Shown here piece after piece: positions 7,055 through 13,981 of a stretch of 22,303 nucleotides of DNA. Made by a program: the position numbers and the translations under genes. The notes below the pieces were generated by a model. That model searched no databases, was not told the origin of the DNA, and saw only the letters and a program-made list of their open reading frames with translations. This stretch comes from an uncultured Prevotella sp. GTDB taxonomy: Bacteria; Bacteroidota; Bacteroidia; Bacteroidales; Bacteroidaceae. The stretch spans positions 1 through 22,303 of the forward strand of contig URSZ01000027.1 in NCBI GenBank assembly GCA_900550635.1. The letters run 5' to 3'. Each line of letters begins with the position of its first letter. The stretch's first letter is position 1.

Positions 7055-8608
7055 TTATTCCCACTCGATTGTTGAAGGTGGTTTTGAGGATACGTCATAG
7101 CAAACGCGGTTCACGCCGCGCACATTGCGAATGATGTCGTTGCTCACCTGCGCAAGAAAGTCATACGGAAGCCTTGCCCAGTCGGCGGTCATGGCGTCGG
7201 TGCTTGTTACGGCGCGCAAGGCAACAGCCTGCTCGTAGGTGCGCTCATCGCCCATCACTCCTACGCTGCGGATAGGCAGGAGAATTACCCCGGCCTGCCA
7301 AACGTGATTGTATAGCTCGTCGGTATTTCCGTTCTCGTCAGTTACTTTCCAATCATGAAGCCCGCGAATGAATATATCGTCAGCGTCCTGCAGGATTCTT
7401 ACTTTCTCGCGTGTTATATCGCCTAAGATACGTACCGCAAGCCCAGGACCGGGGAAAGGATGTCTCAGAATAAGTTTGTCGGGCATGCCTAACTGACGTC
7501 CGACCCTGCGCACCTCGTCCTTAAACAACCAGCGGAGCGGCTCGCATAATTTCAAATTCATCTTTTCGGGCAGGCCGCCTACGTTATGGTGGCTCTTTAT
7601 TGTTTTACCTGTTATGTTGAGACTTTCTATGCGGTCGGGATATATTGTGCCTTGCGCCAGCCAGCGTGCGTCTTGTATCTTCCTGGCTTCGGCTTCAAAG
7701 ACATCGATAAATCCTTTGCCTATAATTTTGCGTTTCTTTTCGGGTTCGGTAACTCCGGCCAATTCGCTGAAGAACTTCTCGCTCGCGTCAACGCCTATGA
7801 CATTAAGCCCGAGACATTCGTACTCGCGCAACACATCTTCGAACTCATTTTTCCTAAGCAATCCGTGGTCTACAAAAATGCAGGTAAGATTTTTACCAAT
7901 CGCCCGGTTCAAAAGCACTGCCGCAACAGACGAATCAACGCCGCCGCTGAGTCCCAGAATTACTTTGTCATTTCCTAATTGCTCTTTCAGCTCTGCCACT
8001 GTAGTGTCCACAAAAGAGGCGGCACTCCAGTCCTGCCTGCTGCCGCAAATATCAACCACGAAGTTGCGCAAAAGCTGTGTTCCTTGCACTGTGTGATATA
8101 CTTCCGGATGGAACTGCACGCCCCACACGCGCTCGCTTTCCGAAGCAAAAGCCGCATACTTAACCTTTTCGGTTGAAGCTATTGCCGTAAATCCTTCGGG
8201 CAAAGCCGTTATTGTGTCGCCGTGGCTCATCCACACCTGTGAATTTTCGGATATTCCTTTGAACAAAGGATTCTTTGCGTCGTAGGACGCAAGGTTTGCG
8301 CGGCCGTACTCGCGCGTTGCAGCAGGTTCTACCTTTCCGCCATGAGTATATGCTATGTATTGTGCTCCATAACAAATGCCCAATACCGGATAACGCCCGC
8401 ACAATTTGCCCAAATCGACCTTAAAAGCCTCGGGGTCGTACACGCTATAAGGCGAACCGCTCAAAATGACTCCTATTACTGAATCATCTCCTTCAGGAAA
8501 CTTGTTATAGGGAAGTATTTCGCAGAAAGTGTCAAGTTCACGCACTCTGCGCCCTATCAGTTGGGTTGTTTGTGACCCAAAATCAAGAATAATTATTTTC
8601 TGTTGCAT
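7055..8608 (-). CDS. guaA: GMP synthase (glutamine-hydrolysing)
   Basis: GuaA aminates XMP to GMP using ATP and glutamine, the last step of de novo guanine nucleotide synthesis, in the cytoplasm. The N-terminal class I glutamine amidotransferase domain has the nucleophile C79 in GICYGAQ and the partner residues H167 and E169 in QFHPE. The ATP pyrophosphatase P-loop is SGGVDSS at 221-227. The C-terminal dimerisation domain ends in the conserved PPSTIEWE. At 517 residues it is full length. AAAGGAAAG precedes the ATG at 8608 at good spacing. It is flanked by the WecA-like gene upstream and GH76 downstream on the same strand, but its own terminator and a candidate promoter suggest an independent unit. 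Confidence 0.98.
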   Translation of the reverse strand: MQQKIIILDFGSQTTQLIGRRVRELDTFCEILPYNKFPEGDDSVIGVILSGSPYSVYDPEAFKVDLGKLCGRYPVLGICYGAQYIAYTHGGKVEPAATREYGRANLASYDAKNPLFKGISENSQVWMSHGDTITALPEGFTAIASTEKVKYAAFASESERVWGVQFHPEVYHTVQGTQLLRNFVVDICGSRQDWSAASFVDTTVAELKEQLGNDKVILGLSGGVDSSVAAVLLNRAIGKNLTCIFVDHGLLRKNEFEDVLREYECLGLNVIGVDASEKFFSELAGVTEPEKKRKIIGKGFIDVFEAEARKIQDARWLAQGTIYPDRIESLNITGKTIKSHHNVGGLPEKMNLKLCEPLRWLFKDEVRRVGRQLGMPDKLILRHPFPGPGLAVRILGDITREKVRILQDADDIFIRGLHDWKVTDENGNTDELYNHVWQAGVILLPIRSVGVMGDERTYEQAVALRAVTSTDAMTADWARLPYDFLAQVSNDIIRNVRGVNRVCYDVSSKPPSTIEWE

Positions 8609-8630
8609 TGCTTTCCTTTTGTTTTATGCG

Positions 8631-8638
8631 CAAAGTTA
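8631..8638 (-). promoter_or_regulatory. Candidate -7 box for guaA
   Basis: On the minus strand this reads TAACTTTG, matching TAnnTTTG, with a start codon about 22 bases further on. The nearest TTG upstream is only 16 bases away, so the -33 box is not ideal. A second match, TACTTTTG, lies at 8696-8703 on minus, also without a well-placed -33 box. Confidence 0.4.
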
Positions 8639-8781
8639 GCAAAAACAGCCGAAACAACACCGGGAAAGCCTGCAATTAAGCAGTATATAAAGTTTCAAAA
8701 GTAAATATCGCAACGCAAAATACTTACTTTTTCTTTATACACACCCTCGTCTCTTGAAAGCACGCAAGCAACTGGCAAATC

Positions 8782-9966
8782 TCACTGCCTGCCCACTGTC
8801 TTACCCGGATGCTTAGCATGCACATCCGTTGCCTTAGCCGTTTCCGATACTATAGCTCCTTTGTGTATAGCCTCTGCAGCCGGGACGTTTTTGGTTCCTT
8901 TGGCAACTGCACGAAGCATAGCAAAAAAAGCGGCATAGCTAAGCACATCGACAACAACTAAAAGATTATAAGATTGACTTATATCGAACAGAACAGTATT
9001 GAGCAAGCAATAAAACACGAACAAAGACAATATTATGTACAGAGCCTGGTGCATAGAAAAACCCGCCTGCATTATCTTGTGATGTATATGCGTCTTGTCG
9101 GCTTTGAAAACCGGTGCACGACGCGCAAGTCGACCCAACGTAACACGTGCCACGTCGAATGTCGGCACTATCAATACTGTATAAGGCCAAAGAAGGGCTT
9201 CCTGCCGGTATGGAAAAATCGAAGGGTTATTCATCGCGTACTTCAGGGCAAGGTAAGCTATTGCATAACCGAGTATCAAACTGCCGGTATCGCCCATAAA
9301 AGTTTTCGTTCCTTTTTTCACTTTTCCAAAGAAGTTAAAATAGAAGAACGCTATCAACGACCCCATTAAAGCGCTGGCCATAAAAGAATAAGCCGATGGC
9401 CTGTTATTTACGAACAACAATACAAACACGAACAGAATCATAAAACACAATCCCGACGCAAGGCCGTCGATACCGTCAATTAAATTGATGGAATTGACTA
9501 TCGTTAGAACTAAAAAAACGGTTAGCGGATAACTTATAAAGAGCGGTATTTCATAAATTCCCATAAAACCGTACAAATTATTAAGATATAAGCCGCAAAC
9601 AGGGAAGAAACATGCCGCAACTATCTGCACAATGAATTTGCGCTTAGCCCGCACTCCTACCAAATCATCTATAACTCCTATTATATATATTAGAAACACG
9701 CCCGCTACAAGCACAAACGTTGAAGCCTGCAGCACAGGAGGGTTCTGGTTCAGAAAAATCAGCAACACAAAGGCAGCTATCATACCCGTAAGCATTGCCG
9801 GCATGAACAATATTCCGCCCAAACGAGGCACGGCCAGTCTGTGGATTTTCCGCTCGTTAGGCCTGTCGTACAAATTTTTCTGTTCACAAAACTTTATAAC
9901 GTGCGGCATAAGAATAGCCGTAAAAGCACAACTTACCAAAAAGGCCACAATAGTATATACAACCAT
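8782..9966 (-). CDS. WecA/MraY-family polyprenyl-phosphate phosphoglycosyltransferase
   Basis: This polytopic enzyme family transfers a phospho-N-acetylhexosamine from a UDP-sugar to undecaprenyl phosphate at the inner membrane, starting O-antigen, capsule or teichoic-acid-like glycans. Seen here are DRPNERKIH (34-42), the DD motif in IGVIDDLVG (D100, D101), NLIDGIDG (161-168), MGDTGS (224-229) and the loop HIHHK (293-297), which is characteristic of WecA/TagO rather than MraY. About ten hydrophobic segments span the 394 residues. A charged cytoplasmic tail of some 35 residues follows the last helix. Sugar specificity cannot be read from sequence; GlcNAc is the usual guess. It sits alone, without a polysaccharide cluster. 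The long region upstream carries repeat copy 2. Confidence 0.93.
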   Translation of the reverse strand: MVVYTIVAFLVSCAFTAILMPHVIKFCEQKNLYDRPNERKIHRLAVPRLGGILFMPAMLTGMIAAFVLLIFLNQNPPVLQASTFVLVAGVFLIYIIGVIDDLVGVRAKRKFIVQIVAACFFPVCGLYLNNLYGFMGIYEIPLFISYPLTVFLVLTIVNSINLIDGIDGLASGLCFMILFVFVLLFVNNRPSAYSFMASALMGSLIAFFYFNFFGKVKKGTKTFMGDTGSLILGYAIAYLALKYAMNNPSIFPYRQEALLWPYTVLIVPTFDVARVTLGRLARRAPVFKADKTHIHHKIMQAGFSMHQALYIILSLFVFYCLLNTVLFDISQSYNLLVVVDVLSYAAFFAMLRAVAKGTKNVPAAEAIHKGAIVSETAKATDVHAKHPGKTVGRQ

Positions 9967-10186
9967 AAGGCGTTTTATTTTTATAACTTATTTTATAAAC
10001 GTATAATGCACTCGTATTATTATAACTCGTGAAAATAAAATAAAACTATTGTTTCATTCTTGCACAAAGCGTATATGCGGCGCGCAAAAGTGTATCTCTG
10101 CCTCAGGCAAATTTATGTGGCAAAAAGAAAACTCGGGTGTCGTTTATTGTCTTTAGTTTTGGCTTGTTTTTTAAACGAGTTTTCAA

Positions 10187-10267
10187 GGGGCAAAAAATAT
10201 GTCTGAGATATTTTGAAATATGTCAGACATATTTTGAATTATGTGCCTTGTATTTTTTATTTGCTCC
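10187..10267 (+). repeat. Interspersed 21-bp-unit element, copy 2 (three units)
   Basis: Three contiguous 21-bp units occupy 10194-10214, 10215-10235 and 10236-10256, followed by TTATTTGCTCC. Unit 2 contains the palindrome AAATATGTC, A, GACATATTT. Unit 1 differs from a palindrome at one position. Together, units 1 and 2 form a 42-bp near-perfect inverted repeat (10194-10235). Its outer arms of 13 bp are exact, its inner arms of 6 bp are exact, and one G-G mismatch lies between them. The element sits beyond the rpmA terminator, so it is not needed to end that transcript. Confidence 0.88.
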
Positions 10268-10485
10268 TACGAGTGGTTAACGGCATGAAAATCAGTTTTC
10301 ACTTTTTCTGCCCCGGAACAGACTTTTTTCACCTTATTTTTTACGCCATTTTAACAGGTAATTGCAATAGGTGTTCCTTGTTGCCGCAACTGTTTATTTC
10401 ACGATAGAGAAGAGTATTTCAGCTCCGCCTTGTATCTATCGTTACAATCTCAATCACAGCTGGTATTACCCCTACACCACCGGGC

Positions 10486-10538
10486 AAAAACAAAACCAAA
10501 GACCATTGCGTAAAATAACGGCAACAGTCTTTGGTTTT
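10486..10538 (-). terminator. Intrinsic terminator of rplU-rpmA
   Basis: AAAACCAAAGAC (10492-10503) and GTCTTTGGTTTT (10527-10538) form a perfect 12-bp stem. On minus it is followed by GTTTTTGCCC. The loop is 23 bases. It begins about 30 bases after the rpmA stop codon. Confidence 0.82.
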
Positions 10539-10568
10539 ATCTTAATATGCAAGGCACTCCTATATGCC

Positions 10569-10844
10569 TTATGCCTGTGCTTCGCTTTCTGTTATTGTTT
10601 GAACAGATACGACACTACGGTCGCGGCGTCCACGTTTGAAGGTAACAATACCATCGGTAAGTGCAAACAATGTATCGTCACTGCCGATACCTACGTTCTT
10701 ACCGGGGTAATGCACTGTCCCGCGCTGGCGAACTATGATGTTGCCCGCTTTGCAGAATTGTCCGCCCCAAATCTTTACGCCTAATCGTTTTGAAGCTGAT
10801 TCACGTCCGTTCTTAGAACTACCTACACCTTTTTTATGTGCCAT
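10569..10844 (-). CDS. rpmA: 50S ribosomal protein L27
   Basis: L27 is a small basic protein near the peptidyl transferase centre of the 50S subunit. The 91-residue sequence starts MAHKKGVGSSKNGRES without the cleavable N-terminal extension known from Firmicutes. The conserved KRLGVKIWGGQ, VRQRGTVHYPGKNVG and GSDDTLFAL stretches follow. It has a good ribosome binding site (AAAGGAGA) in the 20-base gap after rplU, with which it forms the usual L21-L27 operon. A strong terminator lies downstream. The C-terminal tail after TFKRGRRDR is a little longer than in many homologues. Confidence 0.98.
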   Translation of the reverse strand: MAHKKGVGSSKNGRESASKRLGVKIWGGQFCKAGNIIVRQRGTVHYPGKNVGIGSDDTLFALTDGIVTFKRGRRDRSVVSVQTITESEAQA

Positions 10845-10864
10845 GATTGATTCTCCTTTTTAGA

Positions 10865-11182
10865 TTAAGCTATTACTTCTTTTATTTGTATCTCAGTGAA
10901 CTGTTCGCGGTGACCGTTGCGCTTGCGCTCGCTTTTGCGACGCTTCATGTGGAAAACGATAACCTTATCGCCCTTTACCAAAGGACGAAGAACTTCACAA
11001 ACTACTTTCGCTCCGCTTACGGTGGGAGTGCCTACCTCTACTGCGCCATTGTTGTCTACCAACAGCACCTTGTCGAATTCAACGGTTTTACCTTCTTCAG
11101 CGTCTTTAATGTGGTGAACAAAGATTTTATTTCCCTGCTCCACTTTAAACTGCTGGCCGTTTATCTCTACGATTGCGTACAT
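10865..11182 (-). CDS. rplU: 50S ribosomal protein L21
   Basis: L21 binds 23S rRNA in the large subunit. The 105-residue product starts MYAIVEINGQQFKVEQG. It has the conserved VLLVDNNGAVEVGTPTV and the basic KVIVFHMKRRKSERKRNGHRE RNA-contact loop before the IQIKEV end. It heads the rplU-rpmA operon. A well-formed promoter about 135 bases upstream leaves a leader of roughly 120 bases containing a stable hairpin, which might allow autogenous control. Length and sequence are ordinary. Confidence 0.98.
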   Translation of the reverse strand: MYAIVEINGQQFKVEQGNKIFVHHIKDAEEGKTVEFDKVLLVDNNGAVEVGTPTVSGAKVVCEVLRPLVKGDKVIVFHMKRRKSERKRNGHREQFTEIQIKEVIA

Positions 11183-11240
11183 TTGATATTTTTATTATAC
11201 GGTTTTTCCCGGGGGTGAATGCTCCATGCGGCATTTCTTT

Positions 11241-11276
11241 GTATAACCCTTGAAGGACTTGACAATTTTGTTATAC
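11241..11276 (-). promoter_or_regulatory. Hairpin in the rplU-rpmA leader
   Basis: GTATAAC (11241-11247) pairs exactly with GTTATAC (11270-11276) in the presumed untranslated leader of rplU. No U-tract follows, so it is not a terminator. Whether it is a ribosomal-protein leader element is unknown; I do not recognise it as a named family. Confidence 0.4.
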
Positions 11277-11311
11277 CACGAGACTTTTAGCTGTTTTCGG
11301 GTAATCGGCTG

Positions 11312-11343
11312 CAAAAGTACTTATTTATTTTAAATCACACAAG
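11312..11343 (-). promoter_or_regulatory. Promoter of rplU-rpmA
   Basis: Reading minus, CTTG (11343-11340) is followed after exactly 20 bases by TACTTTTG (11319-11312), a full match to the Bacteroidetes consensus. It lies between the metallophosphoesterase stop codon (11378) and the rplU start (11182). This shows that rplU-rpmA is transcribed on its own. Confidence 0.75.
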
Positions 11344-11377
11344 GTTTAAAGCGCAATTCTTTATGCTCTTGTACTTT

Positions 11378-12484
11378 TTAATGTTTCATTTGTCCGAGTT
11401 CAAGAGTTGCAACTACGTATTCCGAACATGTACCTATACGGAACTTTGCTCCCCATATTCCCATGCCGGAGCTTACGTAATACCGCGTATCCTTCAATCT
11501 GTATGGGCCATAGGCATTTTCGTATATCGCTTCGGTTATCCACGAAAGCGGCCACACCTGCCCGTGGTGCGTATGTCCGCTAAACTGAAAGTCAACGCCT
11601 GCATTCTCTGCTTTTTCAAGCTCATAAGGTTGGTGGTCAAGCAATATGATATACCTGCTTTTGTCCACACCTTGCACAAGCGACTGCACGCTTTTGCGTC
11701 TTCTGTTGCTTCGGTCGTCGCGCCCTATGATACTTATACTTTCATTGAAATCAACCACGCTGTCTCGCAAAAGCACAATTCCGGCGTCAGAGAAAAACTT
11801 TTGCGCATGCCGCATACCGCAATAATATTCGTGATTGCCGGGACAGGCATAAACAGGAGCATTCAACTTACGAAACTCCGTTGCCATGTTTTCTTCAATC
11901 AATGGCCGTATGCTGCCGTCTATAATATCGCCGGCTATTAATATCAAATCCGGATTTTCGGCATTAATCATCGTTACCCAACGCGAAAGTTCCGATTTCG
12001 TATTATGGTAGCCCAAATGCAAATCGCTCAACATTACAATTTTCAAAGCATTTGCCTTTTCTGATTTTTTGCCGGAAATGAGATTAATTTGCCGGCGCTC
12101 TTTGTTTTTGTAATGTATGTTGCCATAAACAAACACTGCCGTCAACAGCACGAATAAAACTAAAGCCGTAATGCCGTTGTTCGTTACAATGCTTTTTGGA
12201 ACTATTCGCAATAGAACACCAATATCAATAAGCAGAAAAAGTATTACGGTGTACAATAATATCACAAGCGCCGAAGTCCCCGTTTCATAACACACTTGCG
12301 CCATACGCAAAGGAAGCCGCCCTGCCACTCCGCTGAAGTTGAGAACAAACGCCACGACGGATATGAAAATAACGGCAGCAGTTGCCAACCTCAGCAAATT
12401 GTTTTGCGGAAGCAGATGCCATAAGTGCCAGCCGACGTATGACAACCCGGCTATTGGAAGTATGGTAAATATCATCAACCACAT
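11378..12484 (-). CDS. Membrane-anchored calcineurin-like metallophosphoesterase
   Basis: The N-terminal 125 residues hold four hydrophobic segments (about 1-20, 33-53, 70-95 and 104-122). A YkuE/YaeI-type metallophosphoesterase domain follows. The binuclear metal motifs are complete: SDLHLG (D154, H156), GDIIDG (D186), GNHEYY (N217, H218), LDHQP (H284) and GHTHHGQ (303-309). This branch includes enzymes thought to act on lipid-linked phosphates at the membrane, such as UDP-diacylglucosamine or phosphatidyl substrates, but the substrate here is not determined. At 368 residues it is a standard length. It follows the thioesterase gene on the same strand after repeat copy 3. No partner gene suggests its pathway. 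Confidence 0.92.
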   Translation of the reverse strand: MWLMIFTILPIAGLSYVGWHLWHLLPQNNLLRLATAAVIFISVVAFVLNFSGVAGRLPLRMAQVCYETGTSALVILLYTVILFLLIDIGVLLRIVPKSIVTNNGITALVLFVLLTAVFVYGNIHYKNKERRQINLISGKKSEKANALKIVMLSDLHLGYHNTKSELSRWVTMINAENPDLILIAGDIIDGSIRPLIEENMATEFRKLNAPVYACPGNHEYYCGMRHAQKFFSDAGIVLLRDSVVDFNESISIIGRDDRSNRRRKSVQSLVQGVDKSRYIILLDHQPYELEKAENAGVDFQFSGHTHHGQVWPLSWITEAIYENAYGPYRLKDTRYYVSSGMGIWGAKFRIGTCSEYVVATLELGQMKH

Positions 12485-12611
12485 ATATCTATCGTATGTT
12501 TATCGACTTATCTCGGGGGTGCTTTATTAGCGTAAAGCATACTTGCTTCAACGTAGGATTTGGTTGCAATTACACTTTGCAATTTATTTGTCTGCACTAC
12601 CCCGTTGCATA

Positions 12612-12687
12612 CAAAAAATATGTCTGAGGTATTTTAAAATATGTCTGACATAATTCAAAATATGTCTGACATAATTTTTATTTGCAC
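12612..12687 (+). repeat. Interspersed 21-bp-unit element, copy 3 (three units, overlaps a stop codon)
   Basis: Three contiguous 21-bp units lie at 12615-12635, 12636-12656 and 12657-12677, followed by TTATTTGC. Units 2 and 3 are almost identical (AAAATATGTC, T, GACATAATT). Unlike copies 1, 2 and 4, its third unit is palindromic instead of the TACAAGGCAC variant. The TTA of the end motif at 12678-12680 is the complement of the thioesterase TAA stop codon, so the element overlaps the gene's 3' end. Confidence 0.85.
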
Positions 12688-13055
12688 TTTTGCATGAATT
12701 TTTCGCGGTTTACTATGTAGCGCAAATGCGTACCGCTACCTATTATATTCTCACCTTGCCTTGCCGTTATATCGAAAAACAGTTTTCTTCCTTCTACCTT
12801 TGTCAGTATTGCCGTAGCCGTCACATTGCTACCTATCGGAGATGGCTTCAAGTGCGACGATTCGATTTGTCCACCTACTGTGGTATCGCCTTCCTGTAAT
12901 TGTTCAGCAACGGCAAGCATTGCAGCGTTTTCCATTAGTGCCGTCATTATTGGTGTTGCCAGCACATCCAAGTCTCCTGAGCCGACAGACTTTGCCGTAT
13001 GGTTCTCGGTTACCGTCAGTGTTGAAGTGTACGTAAGTCCGGGTTGTAAAGCCAT
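12678..13055 (-). CDS. FlK-like acyl-CoA thioesterase (hotdog fold)
   Basis: The 125-residue product matches the small hotdog-fold thioesterases related to fluoroacetyl-CoA thioesterase FlK. The expected Thr-Glu-His triad is present as T34 (LATPIMTALMENAA), E42 and H68 (IESSHLKPSPIG). The spacings, 8 and 26 residues, equal those of FlK's T42, E50 and H76. The rest follows the family pattern: VGGQIE, KVEGRKLFFDI and IGSGTHLRYIV. Relatives are widespread and most are not fluoroacetate-specific, so the substrate is probably some short acyl-CoA. It is divergent from the DUF151 gene. Its last codons and stop lie within repeat copy 3, so the C-terminus (MQKCK) may vary between strains. Confidence 0.92.
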   Translation of the reverse strand: MALQPGLTYTSTLTVTENHTAKSVGSGDLDVLATPIMTALMENAAMLAVAEQLQEGDTTVGGQIESSHLKPSPIGSNVTATAILTKVEGRKLFFDITARQGENIIGSGTHLRYIVNREKFMQKCK

Positions 13056-13078
13056 GTTGTCTTATTTTGTTTTTGCTG

Positions 13079-13110
13079 CAAATGTCGTAAAAAATACGAT
13101 TTTAAGCAAC
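13079..13110 (-). promoter_or_regulatory. Candidate promoter of the thioesterase gene
   Basis: Reading minus, GTTG (13110-13107) precedes GACATTTG (13086-13079) by exactly 20 bases. The -7 box departs from TAnnTTTG only at its first base. The leader to the ATG at 13055 would be about 17-20 bases. Confidence 0.45.
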
Positions 13111-13129
13111 CCGTGAATTACTGATATGC

Positions 13130-13178
13130 AAAATGACTTTATTGGAAAATAAAATTATTTTGCCATAAAAGTCATTTT
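13130..13178. repeat. 49-bp imperfect palindrome between divergent genes
   Basis: AAAATGACTTT (13130-13140) is exactly repeated in inverse at the far end, AAAGTCATTTT (13168-13178). The symmetry continues inward with TTGG against CCAT and with A+T-rich arms around the centre near 13154. It lies between the two outward-facing candidate promoters of the thioesterase and DUF151 genes. No coding frame or U-tract fits a terminator. Confidence 0.7.
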
Positions 13179-13203
13179 TTATGCTATTACATTATGATTT
13201 ATA

Positions 13204-13235
13204 GTTGCATATATTGCTTTTTTTTCTTAGCTTTG
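13204..13235 (+). promoter_or_regulatory. Promoter of the DUF151 gene
   Basis: GTTG (13204-13207) is followed after 20 bases by TAGCTTTG (13228-13235), a full Bacteroidetes match. Transcription should begin near 13242, giving a leader of about 120 bases to the preferred ATG at 13366. If translation used the ATG at 13243 the mRNA would be nearly leaderless. Confidence 0.7.
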
Positions 13236-13365
13236 CTAAGTAATGGTTGTTTATTTGCAAAGTAGCAGAAAAAACGAAGGTTTGTTTTTATTATTTTGCG
13301 AATTTTGCCGGCACGTGGAAGCGGGTTTACCGTTCCAAAGTATAAATAGTGTAACTCTAATACTT

Positions 13366-13944
13366 ATGGAAGAAGATTACGACTATGTGGAATTGCATGT
13401 TACGAATGTGCGGAAGGTTGAATCAGACCGTCGCCGCTGTATCGTAAGTATGCAGCCCAACAATGATGTCCGCGAATTTATGTTCTTCACCGACGAATAT
13501 AATGCGGCCCGGATTGCATTGCGCGCTTTTCCGGAAAAATCGCAGATGATAAACACTACTCTTTGGAGCGAGTTGACCATCAATGCCCTCAGCGCATTCG
13601 ATGTGACAGTAAAGAACGTAACGGTTATAAGAGGCAAGGACGAGATTTTCCGGTCTATACTTGCAATGTACAACTCCGACACAGGTATAAACGTCAATAT
13701 TTCCGCAAATGTTCCCGACGGGGTGATGATTGCGCTTAGCAGCAACATTCCGGTGCGAATGGGGCGAAAATTGTTTGAAGACGTATCAGGTATAAACGAC
13801 AACGGCAACAAGGTAAAAATCCCGCTAAGTCTGTTGCCGCGCAATATAATAGAAAACAGACTCGCCAAAGCCGTTGAAAACGAAAACTACGAATTGGCGT
13901 CGCTTCTACGCGACGAGCTGAAGCGGCGCGATACGCAAGAGTAA
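13366..13944 (+). CDS. DUF151 (bifunctional nuclease-like) protein with C-terminal UVR motif
   Basis: The 192-residue product has a DUF151/BFN-type domain over roughly residues 5-140. It includes FFTDEYNAARIALRAF, WSELTINALSAFDVTVKNVTV and the SDTGINVNISANVPDGVMIAL region. A UvrB/UvrC motif follows at about 162-188 (LAKAVENENYELASLLRDEL). This two-domain form is common in Bacteroidota. The bifunctional nuclease name comes from a plant homologue, and the bacterial role is unclear. The ATG at 13366 is preferred because the conserved domain starts there (MEEDYDYVELHV). The upstream in-frame ATG at 13243 adds 41 residues of unlike character right at the transcription start. rsmE follows after 37 bases, probably in one operon. 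Confidence 0.9.
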   Translation: MEEDYDYVELHVTNVRKVESDRRRCIVSMQPNNDVREFMFFTDEYNAARIALRAFPEKSQMINTTLWSELTINALSAFDVTVKNVTVIRGKDEIFRSILAMYNSDTGINVNISANVPDGVMIALSSNIPVRMGRKLFEDVSGINDNGNKVKIPLSLLPRNIIENRLAKAVENENYELASLLRDELKRRDTQE

Positions 13945-13981
13945 TGCAGCGGTAGCCGCTTATGAACAAAAAGAATCTTAA

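Larger units (their letters stand above)
9967..10568. other. 602-base intergenic region with repeat element and rpmA terminator
   Basis: Between rpmA and the WecA-like gene, both on minus, lie the rpmA terminator (10486-10538), repeat copy 2 (10187-10267) and an A+T-rich leader. On minus, TAAATTTG at 10108-10115 matches the -7 consensus but has no well-placed TTG, so a promoter for the WecA-like gene is only possible. Short plus-strand frames here lack coding support. Confidence 0.65.

Noticed and set aside
10213..10407. Small open frame encoding YVPCIFYLL, similar to one at 16956-17159 on minus
   Set aside because: The shared residues come from the shared repeat DNA in copies 2 and 4. The two frames then diverge and lack start signals, so they are not called genes.
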